This document shows positions 1-8,384 of a DNA stretch of 64,000 nucleotides, one piece after another (the first letter of the stretch is position 1; the number at the start of each line of letters is the position of its first letter). This DNA comes from Piscinibacter gummiphilus (lineage in GTDB: Bacteria; Pseudomonadota; Gammaproteobacteria; Burkholderiales; Burkholderiaceae_C), in assembly GCF_002116905.1 (NCBI RefSeq), contig NZ_CP015118.1, positions 186,001-250,000 on the forward strand. Direction: 5' to 3'. A model generated the notes under the pieces. That model ran no database searches and was not told where the DNA came from. It saw only the letters and a list, made by a program, of their open reading frames with translations. The position numbers and the translations under genes were made by a program.

Positions 1-775
1 GCACGAAGGGGCGGCCCTGGTTCTCCCCGCGGCTGATCACCGGGTCGATGGGCGAGCCGGCCACCACGTCGTCCACCACGTGCTGGCCGTTGGCCGGGTG
101 CACGGTCTTGTCGGCGTCGCCATGGAACACGATGGTGGGAATGCCGGGACCGCCCGAGCGCGTGGGGCCGGTGGGCCGCAGCCGGCCGGTGTGCATCACG
201 GCGAAGGCCGAGGCCACGTCGCGCGCCGCGCCTTGCGGCAGGCCCGAGTGCACGGCCGACGCGGCGAACACGTCGGGGTACTCGCGCCCGAGGATCGCGG
301 CCATCGCGCCGCCGGCCGACAGGCCGGCGACGAACACGCGGTCCGGGTCGGCGCCGCGGGCCGCCGCGACCTCGCGGGCCATGCCGGCGAGCACGGCGGG
401 TTCACCGTCGCCGCGGCGCTGGTCGCCGGGCGAGAACCAGTTCCAGCACTTGTGGGCGTTCGAGCGCGGCGGCTGGGCCGGGTACAGCGCGATGAAGCCG
501 TGCTGCCGGGCCAGGTCGTTCATGCGCGTGCCGCGGGCGAAGTCGTCGGGGTCCTGGGTGCAGCCGTGCAGCATCATCACGAGCGGCAGCGGCTTGCCCG
601 CGAAGCCCTCGGGCACGAAGAGCTTGTAGGCGCGCGTGCCCGCGGGGCCGGTGAAGGTGCCGGACTCGAAGTGGGGCAGCGGCGCTGCGGGCGGGGGCGT
701 GCCGCGCAGCGCACGCCGCACGGTGTTGGTGGCGCGGCGCAGCCACCGGGACAGCATCGGGGCGAACGGTTTCAT
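1..775 (-). CDS. PHB depolymerase-family esterase (3' end outside window)
   Basis: Reading the minus strand from ATG at 775 gives an alpha/beta-hydrolase of the poly(3-hydroxybutyrate) depolymerase / LpqC esterase family, cut off by the window edge. The oxyanion region MMLHGCTQ, the nucleophile motif GLSAGG and the later HGDADKTVHP segment, which holds the catalytic Asp region, are all visible. The family hydrolyses short-chain polyhydroxyalkanoate or other ester bonds. An in-frame ATG nine bases upstream (784) is an alternative start. The N-terminus is Arg-rich and not a clear signal peptide, so an intracellular or Tat-independent role is possible. The catalytic His would lie beyond base 1. 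Confidence 0.85.
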   Translation of the reverse strand, partial: MKPFAPMLSRWLRRATNTVRRALRGTPPPAAPLPHFESGTFTGPAGTRAYKLFVPEGFAGKPLPLVMMLHGCTQDPDDFARGTRMNDLARQHGFIALYPAQPPRSNAHKCWNWFSPGDQRRGDGEPAVLAGMAREVAAARGADPDRVFVAGLSAGGAMAAILGREYPDVFAASAVHSGLPQGAARDVASAFAVMHTGRLRPTGPTRSGGPGIPTIVFHGDADKTVHPANGQHVVDDVVAGSPIDPVISRGENQGRPFV

Positions 776-835
776 CGACCCCATGGTAACGGGCCGGCCG
801 TTACCATTCGCGGCGGAACACGGAAGGATCCCCTG

Positions 836-1114
836 ATGAAAGCAACCTGGAACGGCGTCACCATCGCCGAAAGCGACGACACGGTGGTCGTCGAAGGCAA
901 CCACTACTTCCCCGAAGGCAGCCTGAACCGCGACTACGTGACGTTCAGCAACCACCGCAGCGGCTGCCCGTGGAAGGGCCAGGCCCACTACTACAGCCTG
1001 TTCGTCAACGGCGAGATGAACCCCGACGCCGTCTGGTACTACCCCGAGCCCACCGAGGCCGCCGCCGAGATCAAGGGCCGGGTGGCGTTCTGGAAGGGTG
1101 TGAAAGTAGAGTGA
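836..1114 (+). CDS. DUF427 domain protein
   Basis: A 92-residue protein that matches the DUF427 family nearly end to end. It has the typical features: a short strand-rich fold, the segment CPWKGQAHYYS, and a C-terminal KGRVAFWKGV that closes the domain. The biochemical role of the family is unknown. The start at ATG 836 follows a purine-rich GGAAGGAT. The 3' end overlaps the convergent SulP gene by about 44 bases. Confidence 0.85.
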   Translation: MKATWNGVTIAESDDTVVVEGNHYFPEGSLNRDYVTFSNHRSGCPWKGQAHYYSLFVNGEMNPDAVWYYPEPTEAAAEIKGRVAFWKGVKVE

Positions 1115-2807
1115 CCGGTTCCTCGCCCGCCACCCCCTGGTGGTGGCTGAGGAACAGCCGGCCGCGGAACCAGCGCAGCCAGTCGCTCGCCACCAGGCCG
1201 TCGAGCACCGGTCCCTTGACCTCCGACAGGTCCAGCTGGATGCCACGGCGGGCCAGCAGGTCCTGCAGCGAGCGCAGCGCCTCCACCCCGCTGAAGTCGA
1301 TGTGGTTCACCGGCGACATCTGCAGCAGCACGCGGTCCACGTCGCCGGGTGCGGTCTCGAGCAGGCCCACCACCACGTCGGGCAGCTGGCGGGCGTTGAC
1401 GTAGAGCAGGCTTTCGTCGATGCGGATGCCCAGCAGCCCGGCCGTGCCCTCGGTGGCGTAGCGGCGCACGTTGCGGTAGTGCTCGGTGCCGGGCATGCGT
1501 GCCACCACCACCGCATGGGGCCGGGCGGTGCGCTTGAGCAGCATCGCGATCGACAGCGCCACGCCGAAGGCCAGCGCCCACTGGGCGTCCTTGAGCACCG
1601 TGATGGCGGCCACGGCGCCCATCATCGCGGCTTCGCCGTGCGAGTAGCGCCAGGCCTCGCCGAACCCTTTCCATTCCCCGGCGGCCAGCACCGACATCAC
1701 GATGGTGGCCGCGAGCACCGCCTTCGGCAGCATCGCGAGCGGCACCGCGAACAACAGCATGCCGAAACCGGTGAACACGGCCGCGAAGACCCCGGCCCAG
1801 CGCGTGCGGGCGCCGGCCTCGGCGTTCACCGCGGTGCGCGAGAAGCTGCCGCCCACCGGCATGCCGCCGCCCACGCCTGCGGCGAGGTTGGCGCCGGCCA
1901 GGCCCATCAGCTCGCGCCGCGCGCTCACCCGCTTGCCGCGCTGCAGTCCCAGGTTCTCGGCGACGGCCAGGCTGCTGACGAAGGTGACCAGCGAGATCAG
2001 CGCTGCGCCGGGCAGCATCTGCTGCCACACGCTCATCTCGACGTCGGGCCAGGTCAGCACCGGATGGAGCGGGGGCAGCGCGCCCACGAGCCGCACGCCG
2101 TGATCGGCGGCCGACACCGCCCAGGCCACCCCCGTCGACACGATGATCACGGCCAGCGGTGCGGCGCGGGCCGTGAGCTGGGCCGCACGGCGCGACATCC
2201 ACCGTTCGAGTTGCGTGGGCGCATGCTTGCGGGACAGCGTGAGCAGCACGAGCGCGCCGATGCCGAACAGCGTGGTGGGCAGGTGGATGGCATGGCCGCC
2301 CCGCCACCACGACCCGAACACCTCGATGGCGTTGAAGCCGGCGGCATGCGCGCCGAACATCACCGGCAGCTGCGACAGCAGGATGGACAGCGAGGCCCCG
2401 ACCGAAAAGCCCTGCAGCACCGGCACGCTCAGCAGCGAGGCCAGCGCGTCGAACTTCAGTGCCGCGGCCAGCGCGAGCATCACGCCCGACTCGATGGCTA
2501 GCACGAGCGCCGCGTCGGTGGCCGGCACGTCGTGCGCGACCGCGGGGGCGATGGCCTGGGCCGTCATCAGCGCGAGCACCGCCGCAGGACCGACCGAGTT
2601 GACGTTGCTGGACCCGAGCGCGGCGTAGGCCACCATGGGCAGCAGGCTCGCGTAGACCCCGGCCTCGGGCGGCAGCCCGGCCAGCAGGGCATAGGCCACG
2701 CCCTGCGGCACGAGCAGGATTGAGACGATCACCGCGGCGACGAGGTCGTCGGCGAGGGCGGCCTCGCGGTAGCGGGCGAGGGCGCCTCGCAGGCGGATGG
2801 GAAACAT
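1071..2807 (-). CDS. SulP-family anion transporter with STAS domain
   Basis: This 578-residue inner-membrane protein has the SulP (SLC26) layout. The N-terminal signature PQGVAYALLAGLPPEAGVY is followed by roughly ten to twelve hydrophobic segments up to about residue 400. A cytoplasmic STAS domain follows at about 440-555, with HIDFSGVEALRSL as its phospho-acceptor-like loop. SulP proteins move sulfate, bicarbonate or other inorganic anions; the substrate cannot be read from sequence. No carbonic anhydrase gene is adjacent. The 3' end runs into the convergent DUF427 gene, and the last 20 or so residues beyond the STAS domain are low complexity. Confidence 0.88.
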   Translation of the reverse strand: MFPIRLRGALARYREAALADDLVAAVIVSILLVPQGVAYALLAGLPPEAGVYASLLPMVAYAALGSSNVNSVGPAAVLALMTAQAIAPAVAHDVPATDAALVLAIESGVMLALAAALKFDALASLLSVPVLQGFSVGASLSILLSQLPVMFGAHAAGFNAIEVFGSWWRGGHAIHLPTTLFGIGALVLLTLSRKHAPTQLERWMSRRAAQLTARAAPLAVIIVSTGVAWAVSAADHGVRLVGALPPLHPVLTWPDVEMSVWQQMLPGAALISLVTFVSSLAVAENLGLQRGKRVSARRELMGLAGANLAAGVGGGMPVGGSFSRTAVNAEAGARTRWAGVFAAVFTGFGMLLFAVPLAMLPKAVLAATIVMSVLAAGEWKGFGEAWRYSHGEAAMMGAVAAITVLKDAQWALAFGVALSIAMLLKRTARPHAVVVARMPGTEHYRNVRRYATEGTAGLLGIRIDESLLYVNARQLPDVVVGLLETAPGDVDRVLLQMSPVNHIDFSGVEALRSLQDLLARRGIQLDLSEVKGPVLDGLVASDWLRWFRGRLFLSHHQGVAGEEPVTLLSHPSRTPPGP

Positions 2808-2869
2808 TCGGGGCAGGACGAGGAGGGGGACGTCCCTATCCTACGGCCTGCCGGAACAACCCCGCCGGA

Positions 2870-3868
2870 TCAGTCGACCTTGGCGCCGGACTGCTTCACG
2901 ACCGTGGCCCATTTTTTTGTCTCGGCGGCGATGTAGGCGGCGAACGCCTGCGGCGTGTTGCCCCCGGGGATGGCCCCCTGCGACAGCAGGCGCTCCTTGA
3001 CGGCGGGTGTGGCCAGGGCCTTGGCGCACTCCTGCTGGATGCGGTTGACGATGTCCGCCGGCGTGCCTGCCGGGGCCAGCAGGCCGAACCACGAGCTGGC
3101 GTCGAAGCCCTTGACCGGGCCGGCCTCGGCCACCGTGGGCACGTCGGGCAGGGCCGCGCTGCGCTGGGCGGTGGTGACCGCCAGCGCCTTGAGCTTGCCG
3201 GCCTTGATGTGGGGCATGGCCGACGGCAGGTTGTCGAACATCAGGTCCATCGTGCCGCCGATCAGGTCCAGCAGCGCCGGGCCCGAGCCGCGGTAGGGGA
3301 AGTGCAGCATGAAGGTGCCCGTCATGCTCTTGAACAGCTCGCCGCTCAGGTGGATGGACGTGCCGTTGCCGCTCGAGGCCATGTTCAGCTTGCCCGGGTT
3401 GGCCTTGGCGTACTTGATCAGGTCGGCGACGTTGCGGATGCCGTAGGCCTCGGCCTTGGCCGGGTTCATCACCAGCACGTTTGGCACGCCGGCCACGAGG
3501 GTGATGGGGGCGAAGTCCTTGATCGGGTCGAACGGCAGCTTCGGGTACAGCGCCTGGTTGATGGCGTGGGTGCCCACCGTGCCCATCAGCAGGTTGAGGC
3601 CGTCGGGGGCCGACTTGGCGACGGCATCGGTGCCCACGTTGCCACCGGCGCCGGGCTTGTTGTCGACGACGAAGGGCTGGCCGAACGCATGCTGCAGTTC
3701 GGGGGCGATGGCACGGGCGAGGATGTCGGTGGTGCCGCCGGGGGCGAACGGCACCACGATGCGGACGGGTTTCGTGGGCCAGGTGCCCTGGGAGAACACC
3801 GGCAGCGTGGCGGGCAGCAGCCCGGCGCCGGCCGCGAGCACGAGGTGGCGTCGATGCAGAGAGGTCAT
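2870..3868 (-). CDS. Bug-family tripartite tricarboxylate transporter substrate-binding protein
   Basis: A 332-residue periplasmic binding protein of the Bug/TctC family, which is greatly expanded in Burkholderiales. It begins with a signal peptide (RRHLVLAAGAG with an Arg pair, possibly Tat). The hallmark motifs follow: PVRIVVPFAPGGTTDILAR, FVVDNKPGAGGNVG and the PYRGSGPALLDLIGG loop that contacts the ligand carboxylate. Start 3868 is chosen because it begins exactly at the signal peptide; upstream in-frame codons give unrelated sequence. No TctA/TctB membrane genes are adjacent, so it is an orphan receptor, as is common in this group. Confidence 0.92.
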   Translation of the reverse strand: MTSLHRRHLVLAAGAGLLPATLPVFSQGTWPTKPVRIVVPFAPGGTTDILARAIAPELQHAFGQPFVVDNKPGAGGNVGTDAVAKSAPDGLNLLMGTVGTHAINQALYPKLPFDPIKDFAPITLVAGVPNVLVMNPAKAEAYGIRNVADLIKYAKANPGKLNMASSGNGTSIHLSGELFKSMTGTFMLHFPYRGSGPALLDLIGGTMDLMFDNLPSAMPHIKAGKLKALAVTTAQRSAALPDVPTVAEAGPVKGFDASSWFGLLAPAGTPADIVNRIQQECAKALATPAVKERLLSQGAIPGGNTPQAFAAYIAAETKKWATVVKQSGAKVD

Positions 3869-4090
3869 GGATCGTCTCGGAGCGGGGAGACGACCAGTGT
3901 GCGGCCAAACCCTGGTGTGCGGTTCCCCGGGAAATTCCGAGGGCACAGACAGAAAAGCGTGGCGAAACGGCGCGCCGAAAAAAGAAGGGAAGCGGGACAG
4001 TGGATCCGGGGACTCGCTCTCATCCACCCCGGGCTGCCCGCTCCCCTGCGGACGTGTCAAACGCGCCTGGAAACTTGCGGAAAACCGGGC

Positions 4091-4282
4091 TCAGCGGGTC
4101 ACGTTGCGCTGGGCGACCGGCGGGGCGAACAGGGACAGCTGGGTCGGCGTGCGGTGCGTCTGCAGCACCTGGAACGCCCGGGCCGGGGCCGGTGGCATCG
4201 GGCGCACGCCGGTGGGCATCACCGGTTGGCGGGTGCTGGCCGGGTGGGCCAGCGGACGGGCTTGCGGTTGCAGAAGGGCCAT
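4091..4282 (-). CDS. small Pro-rich hypothetical protein
   Basis: A possible 63-residue protein rich in Pro, Ala and Arg. ATG 4282 is preceded by GAGGTGG, an acceptable ribosome-binding site very close to the start. No family is recognised. It lies downstream of a second small ORF on the same strand, and both follow the sigma-54-type promoter at 4620. The LLQPQARPLAHPAS segment loosely echoes LAQPVASRPSAH in the neighbour, which may mean a shared origin. It could equally be part of a non-coding transcript. Confidence 0.35.
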   Translation of the reverse strand: MALLQPQARPLAHPASTRQPVMPTGVRPMPPAPARAFQVLQTHRTPTQLSLFAPPVAQRNVTR

Positions 4283-4330
4283 GTCCACCTCGTTCGGTTC
4301 TTGTTCGGGAAGTCTTCTCGGAAGGGAAAC

Positions 4331-4579
4331 TCAGTGGCCGACCAGCCACTGGCTGGGGGCGAATTCGCTGGGGCGGACGTCGAGCACCTGGGCCGGCAGC
4401 GGGGACAGCACCCCGGCGGCGCGGGCCAGCCAGGAGGTCACGTCGAGGCCGTGGGCCGACGGGCGCGAGGCCACGGGCTGGGCCAGGCGCAGCAGGGAGG
4501 ACACCCCACCGCGGCAGCTGGGGGTCGAGCGGCGGCCGGGACGGCGGGCGCGGCGGGAACGGAGCGGGGAGTACGACAT
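4331..4579 (-). CDS. small Arg/Pro-rich hypothetical protein
   Basis: An 82-residue basic, low-complexity ORF with an N-terminal Arg-rich stretch. ATG 4579 is about 40 bases downstream of the -12 element of a sigma-54-type promoter on the same strand. An AGGA sits about ten bases before the start. No family is recognised. Promoter position, and not protein similarity, is the main argument that it is transcribed. Confidence 0.35.
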   Translation of the reverse strand: MSYSPLRSRRARRPGRRSTPSCRGGVSSLLRLAQPVASRPSAHGLDVTSWLARAAGVLSPLPAQVLDVRPSEFAPSQWLVGH

Positions 4580-4619
4580 GGCAACGACGTCCTGGTCTTT
4601 TTGAAGCTGCCCGAACGAG

Positions 4620-4635
4620 CGCAGCTTTTGTGCCA
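4620..4635 (-). promoter_or_regulatory. sigma-54-type (-24/-12) promoter
   Basis: The minus strand reads TGGCACAAAAGCTGCG. The GG and GC dinucleotides are correctly spaced and TGGCAC is intact, against the consensus TGGCACG-N4-TTGCW. A start about 12 bases downstream would give a short leader before ATG 4579. The cognate enhancer-binding protein is unknown; the only one in this window is NorR, far away, and no NorR half-sites are seen here. Confidence 0.55.
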
Positions 4636-4714
4636 GTGTGATTTTTGCCCGCTTCGACCCTGCCTTGCGGCAAAAGCCGCCGTTTTGTGGCGAAGTGGTA
4701 AGTCGCCGGTTACA

Positions 4715-5638
4715 TCACTGCCCCGAATCGTCAATGCCGATCGGCCGAGTGACGTGTTCGGCCACCACGCGGAGGACTTGGGGCTCGGCCAGCACGCGCC
4801 GGTGCCCGAGGCCGCGGGTCGCGAGCCATCGGCTGCCCGCCACCTGGTCGGCCAGCCGGCGGGCCAGCATGGCCGGTGCGGCGCGGTCGTCCTCGTCGTG
4901 GACCACGAGGGTGGCGCGGGGCAGGCGCGGTGCCAGTTCGTCGGCCTCGAAGTGCTCGAGGTCGATGCCCTCGCGCTGCTCGATCAGCCGCCGCATGCGC
5001 ATCGACATCGCGGCGCCCAGGCCGAAGCCGTGGGCGAACCACTTCAGCACGAGCTTCGGCGGGGGCGACGTGGCGATCAGCGCGAGCCGTTGCGCCGGCA
5101 GGCCGTGGGCCAGCGCGTGGGACGCCGCCAGGGCGCCCATCGAGTGCGCCACCACCGCGTGCAGCGGCCCGAGGCGGGCCGATGCCGCCCACAGCGCCCG
5201 GACGAACTGAGGCAGCGTGGACCGCCACCCGTCGCTGCGGCCATGGCCGGGCAGGTCCAGCAGCACCGGGTTCAGGCCCGCGGCGGCCACCGCGTCACCC
5301 AGCGCCTGCATCTGCAGGCCGTGGCCGGCCCACCCGTGGACCAGCAGCACGGTCGGGCGGCCGGGTTCGGCGTCGGCCCGGCGGTACACGGCCATGGAAC
5401 CGGTCTCGAACGGCCAGCGTTCCACCCGCCAGCCGGCCGGCACCGCGAGGCGCCGGGCAGACCGTTTGGATGGGAGGGGCGTGAAAAAGAGGCCCAGCGC
5501 GGCGCGCGTGCCGAAGCCCGGCGCGAACTTCTGGACGGCCTGCAGCACCCGGGCGAGTCCGCGCACCACCCGCCCGCCGCCGTAGAAGCTGGCGATGGGG
5601 CTGGCGGCGGCCACGGCGGTGTCGGCGGCGGGGCTCAA
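4715..5638 (-). CDS. alpha/beta-hydrolase
   Basis: A 307-residue alpha/beta-hydrolase fold protein. It shows VLLVHGWAGHG (oxyanion hole), LLDLPGHGRSDG, the nucleophile elbow VVAHSMGALAA, VVHDEDDRAAP for the Asp, and a C-terminal GLGHRRVL for the His. The substrate is unknown. I choose the TTG start at 5638 because GAGGTG lies five bases upstream and the TTGA overlap couples it to the small membrane protein gene before it. The first 80 residues form an extra N-terminal segment before the catalytic domain. The tetR-operator pair nearby suggests repression by the adjacent regulator. Confidence 0.85.
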   Translation of the reverse strand: MSPAADTAVAAASPIASFYGGGRVVRGLARVLQAVQKFAPGFGTRAALGLFFTPLPSKRSARRLAVPAGWRVERWPFETGSMAVYRRADAEPGRPTVLLVHGWAGHGLQMQALGDAVAAAGLNPVLLDLPGHGRSDGWRSTLPQFVRALWAASARLGPLHAVVAHSMGALAASHALAHGLPAQRLALIATSPPPKLVLKWFAHGFGLGAAMSMRMRRLIEQREGIDLEHFEADELAPRLPRATLVVHDEDDRAAPAMLARRLADQVAGSRWLATRGLGHRRVLAEPQVLRVVAEHVTRPIGIDDSGQ

Positions 5639-5751
5639 CGGAACACCTCGAAATCGGCGTTCCGGCGGGGCACGGCGCGCCAGACGCGCACGAACCAGAA
5701 CATGCCCCGGGCGGCGAGCAGGATCAGCAGGAGGAAGAGCAGCGTGACCAT
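5635..5751 (-). CDS. 38-residue single-pass membrane protein
   Basis: This short ORF has one strongly hydrophobic helix (MVTLLFLLLILLAARGMFWF) followed by a basic tail. ATG 5751 has AAAGGT five bases upstream. Its stop codon overlaps the TTG start of the hydrolase gene (TTGA), a classic translational-coupling layout. It sits directly behind a perfect palindrome that matches the operator in front of the adjacent tetR gene. No family is recognised; a small membrane partner or anchor for the hydrolase is inferred. Confidence 0.6.
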   Translation of the reverse strand: MVTLLFLLLILLAARGMFWFVRVWRAVPRRNADFEVFR

Positions 5752-5764
5752 GAATGACCTTTCG

Positions 5765-5780
5765 TCGCACGACCGTGCGA
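5765..5780. promoter_or_regulatory. putative TetR operator 1
   Basis: TCGCACGACCGTGCGA is a perfect palindrome 14 bases before the small membrane protein gene. It matches 13 of 16 positions of the palindrome in the promoter of the neighbouring tetR-type gene. This supports one regulator binding both sites. Confidence 0.7.
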
Positions 5781-5823
5781 AACGTGGGCGACAGACGGGG
5801 CGGTGTGCCATGGCAGGGGTCTG

Positions 5824-6429
5824 TCAGGGGGTGGTGAAGGCGCGGATGATGCGTTCGTACGCGGTCCACGCACGATCGCAGGCGCGGGGATCGCGCAGGA
5901 AACGGGCCTCGCGCATCAGCGCGACGAACAGGCCGTCAAGTTCGAAGACGAGCTGTTCGGGGTCGGTGTCGGGGCGCAGGTGGCCGGCCTCGAGGGCCTG
6001 GTCGACCGTGCGCCGCAGCGACGAGCGCCAGTGCAGCACGTGTTCCAGCAGCAGGTCGCGCAGCGGGCCCTCGCAGTCATCGAACTCGAAGGCGCCCGAA
6101 CTGTAGAGGCAGCCGGTGCGGGACTCGACTTCCCGGACCCGCTGCAGCCACAGCTGCATGATGGTGTTCAGGCGCGGCAGGCCCCGGGGCTCGCGCATGG
6201 CCGGCACGAACACGTCTTGCAGGAAGCGCTTGGCGTATTCGTCGATGACCGCCTTCTGCAGCGCCTCGCGGGAGCCGATGCGGGAGAAGACCCCGCTCTT
6301 GGACAGGCCGAGGCGCTTGGCGACCTCGCCGAGGCTCAGGCTGTTCAGGCCATCGGCCACCGCCATGTCGAGGGCGGTGTCGACGATGGCAGCCAAGGTG
6401 GCTTCGCTGCGTTCGGTGCGGGTTTCCAT
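5824..6429 (-). CDS. TetR-family transcriptional regulator
   Basis: A 201-residue one-domain-plus-ligand-pocket repressor. The N-terminal helix-turn-helix is at about residues 10-55 (LSLGEVAKRLGLSKSGVFSRIGSREAL). A TetR C-terminal ligand-binding region follows with an acidic, hydrophobic helix bundle (FELDGLFVALMREARF). It lies upstream of, and on the same strand as, the small membrane protein and hydrolase genes. The same palindrome is present before both units, so autoregulation and control of the hydrolase unit are likely. The ligand is unknown, perhaps a lipid-like or ester compound given the hydrolase. Confidence 0.92.
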   Translation of the reverse strand: METRTERSEATLAAIVDTALDMAVADGLNSLSLGEVAKRLGLSKSGVFSRIGSREALQKAVIDEYAKRFLQDVFVPAMREPRGLPRLNTIMQLWLQRVREVESRTGCLYSSGAFEFDDCEGPLRDLLLEHVLHWRSSLRRTVDQALEAGHLRPDTDPEQLVFELDGLFVALMREARFLRDPRACDRAWTAYERIIRAFTTP

Positions 6430-6435
6430 GCCCCT

Positions 6436-6463
6436 AATTTAGCACGAGTGTGCGAACATGCAA
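6436..6463 (-). promoter_or_regulatory. tetR promoter with embedded operator 2
   Basis: On the minus strand TTGCAT and TAAATT, 16 bases apart, form a plausible sigma-70 promoter. The spacer is filled by TCGCACACTCGTGCTA, the imperfect copy of the operator palindrome. Repressor bound here would block RNA polymerase, consistent with autorepression. Confidence 0.6.
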
Positions 6464-6569
6464 GCCCTGATTTAATGCGCCATCGACAGGGGTCGCCTTC
6501 CCGTGGTACACCCTGCTCGCAGTCGAAGCAGTCCGCATCCCGTTTCCATGCACCAACCAGGGCGACCGC

Positions 6570-8384
6570 ATGAGCGCTCTCACTCGGCGGCACTGGCTCG
6601 CCGTCGTTTCGTATCTGCTGGTGGTGGCCCTGACGGCCGCGCTGGGCCTGGCCAGCAGTGACATCCTGTCCGCCGTGCGCGGGTACGTCGCCGGCGAAAG
6701 CCTCTGGTCCAAGGGCCAGAAGGAGGCGCTGTACCACCTCGACCGCTACGCCCGGCTCCACGACCCGGCCGACTACGCGCGCTTCGAGGCCTCTCTCTCG
6801 GTGCCCCTCGGCGACCGGATCGCCCGGGAGCAGCTCTCCAGCGAGCAACCCGACCTGGAGGCCGCCCGCGCCGGCCTGCTGCAGGGCGGCAACCACCCCG
6901 ACGACATCGATTCGATGATGAAGCTGTTCACCCGCTTCAAGGAGGTCAGCTTCATGGCCGACGCCATCGCGATCTGGGCGGAGGCCGACCTGGCGATCGA
7001 CGAACTTCGCCTGCTGGGCCAGCGCATCCGCGAACTGGTCGAGGGCGGGGAGGCGGACAGCCCGGCGCTGCGAGCGCTCGCCATCCAGCTGCCCCCGCTC
7101 GACGTGCGGCTCACCCAGCTCGAGCGCCAGTTCTCCGAGCGGCTGGGCGAGGCGTCCCGCCTGTCCAAGCGGCTCGTGGTGTGGACCACGCTGCTGCTGA
7201 CGATCCTGCTCGCATGCGCCGGCCTCGTGATGATCGCCCGGCTGCTGAGCCAGCAGCTGGCCGCCGAACGGGCGCTGCGTGAAGGCAACGAACGCTGGGC
7301 GCTGGCGGCGGATGCCGCGGGCATCGGGGTGTTCGACTGGGACGTCGAACGCGATCGAGTGGCCCTCGACGCCCGGGCCGCCGCGATGACCGACCTGCCC
7401 GCGGTGGACACCGAGGCCGACGGTGGCCGCCTCGCCGGCCAGACGCTGCACCCGGACGACCGCAACCGCGTGCAGGTGGCCCTGCGCCAGGCCATCGACC
7501 GCGCCGAGCCGGTGGCGGTGCGCTACCGGGTCGAGCCCGCCGAGGGCGAACCCCGGCATGTCGAGTTGCGCGCCCGGGTGCGCGCCCACGGCCGCCACCC
7601 CCGCATGATCGGCATCCTGCGCGACGTCAGCCAGGACATGCAGGCCGAACGCCTGCGCCTCGACAAGGAGGCGGCCGAACGCGCGAACCGCGCGAAAGGC
7701 GAGTTCCTGTCGCGCGTGAGCCACGAACTGCGCACGCCGCTGAACGCGGTGCTCGGCTTCGCCCAGCTGATGCAGCTCGACAACGCCGAGGCGCTGCGGC
7801 CGGCCCAGGCCCAGCGCGTCCAGCACGTGATCGACAGCGGCCGGCACCTGCTGGACCTCATCAACGACATGCTGGACGTGACCAGCATCGACGCCGGCGG
7901 CGTGAAGTTCTCGGCGCAGGACGTCGCCGTGGGCCCGGTGCTCGAGCGTTGCAGTGACCGGCTCTCCGCGCTGGCCCAGGCCCAGCAGGTGCGCATCGTC
8001 CCGCAGCGGCCGTTCCCGGAGCTGCACGTGATGGCCGACCCGCGCCGCTTGGAGCAGGTGTTCATCAACCTGATCTCGAATGCGATCAAGTACAACCGCC
8101 CCGACGGCGAGGTGCGCCTGACGCTCGCCCCGGACGGCGACGACGTGGTGGCCGCGGTGCACGACACCGGCGCCGGCATGACCGAGGAGCAGCTGGGCCA
8201 GCTGTTCCAGCCGTTCAACCGGCTGGGCGCCGAGTACTCGAAGGTGGTGGGCAGCGGGCTGGGCCTCGTCATCACGCGCCAGCTGGTGACGCTGATGGGC
8301 GGCAGCGTGGCCGCCAGCAGCCGGGCCGGCGTGGGCTCGACCTTCGTGGTGCGGCTGCCGCGCGGCCGGGTGCTGGCCGCCTGA
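6570..8384 (+). CDS. membrane PAS-domain sensor histidine kinase
   Basis: A 604-residue protein. One N-terminal membrane helix (about 8-30) is followed by a helical periplasmic domain to about 200 and a second membrane helix (about 203-222). A PAS domain comes next (about 235-360), then HisKA with the phosphorylated His in FLSRVSHELRTPLNAVLG. The catalytic ATPase domain has FINLISNAIKYN (N box), DTGAGM (G1) and GSGLGLVI (G2). It has no receiver domain and no response regulator gene beside it, so its partner is encoded elsewhere. Its stop codon abuts that of the convergent ABC ATPase gene. Signal unknown. Confidence 0.92.
   Translation: MSALTRRHWLAVVSYLLVVALTAALGLASSDILSAVRGYVAGESLWSKGQKEALYHLDRYARLHDPADYARFEASLSVPLGDRIAREQLSSEQPDLEAARAGLLQGGNHPDDIDSMMKLFTRFKEVSFMADAIAIWAEADLAIDELRLLGQRIRELVEGGEADSPALRALAIQLPPLDVRLTQLERQFSERLGEASRLSKRLVVWTTLLLTILLACAGLVMIARLLSQQLAAERALREGNERWALAADAAGIGVFDWDVERDRVALDARAAAMTDLPAVDTEADGGRLAGQTLHPDDRNRVQVALRQAIDRAEPVAVRYRVEPAEGEPRHVELRARVRAHGRHPRMIGILRDVSQDMQAERLRLDKEAAERANRAKGEFLSRVSHELRTPLNAVLGFAQLMQLDNAEALRPAQAQRVQHVIDSGRHLLDLINDMLDVTSIDAGGVKFSAQDVAVGPVLERCSDRLSALAQAQQVRIVPQRPFPELHVMADPRRLEQVFINLISNAIKYNRPDGEVRLTLAPDGDDVVAAVHDTGAGMTEEQLGQLFQPFNRLGAEYSKVVGSGLGLVITRQLVTLMGGSVAASSRAGVGSTFVVRLPRGRVLAA

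Noticed and set aside
2720..6106. A very long open frame on the plus strand opposite several genes
   Set aside because: It runs antisense to genes with clear families; long false frames are common at this GC content.
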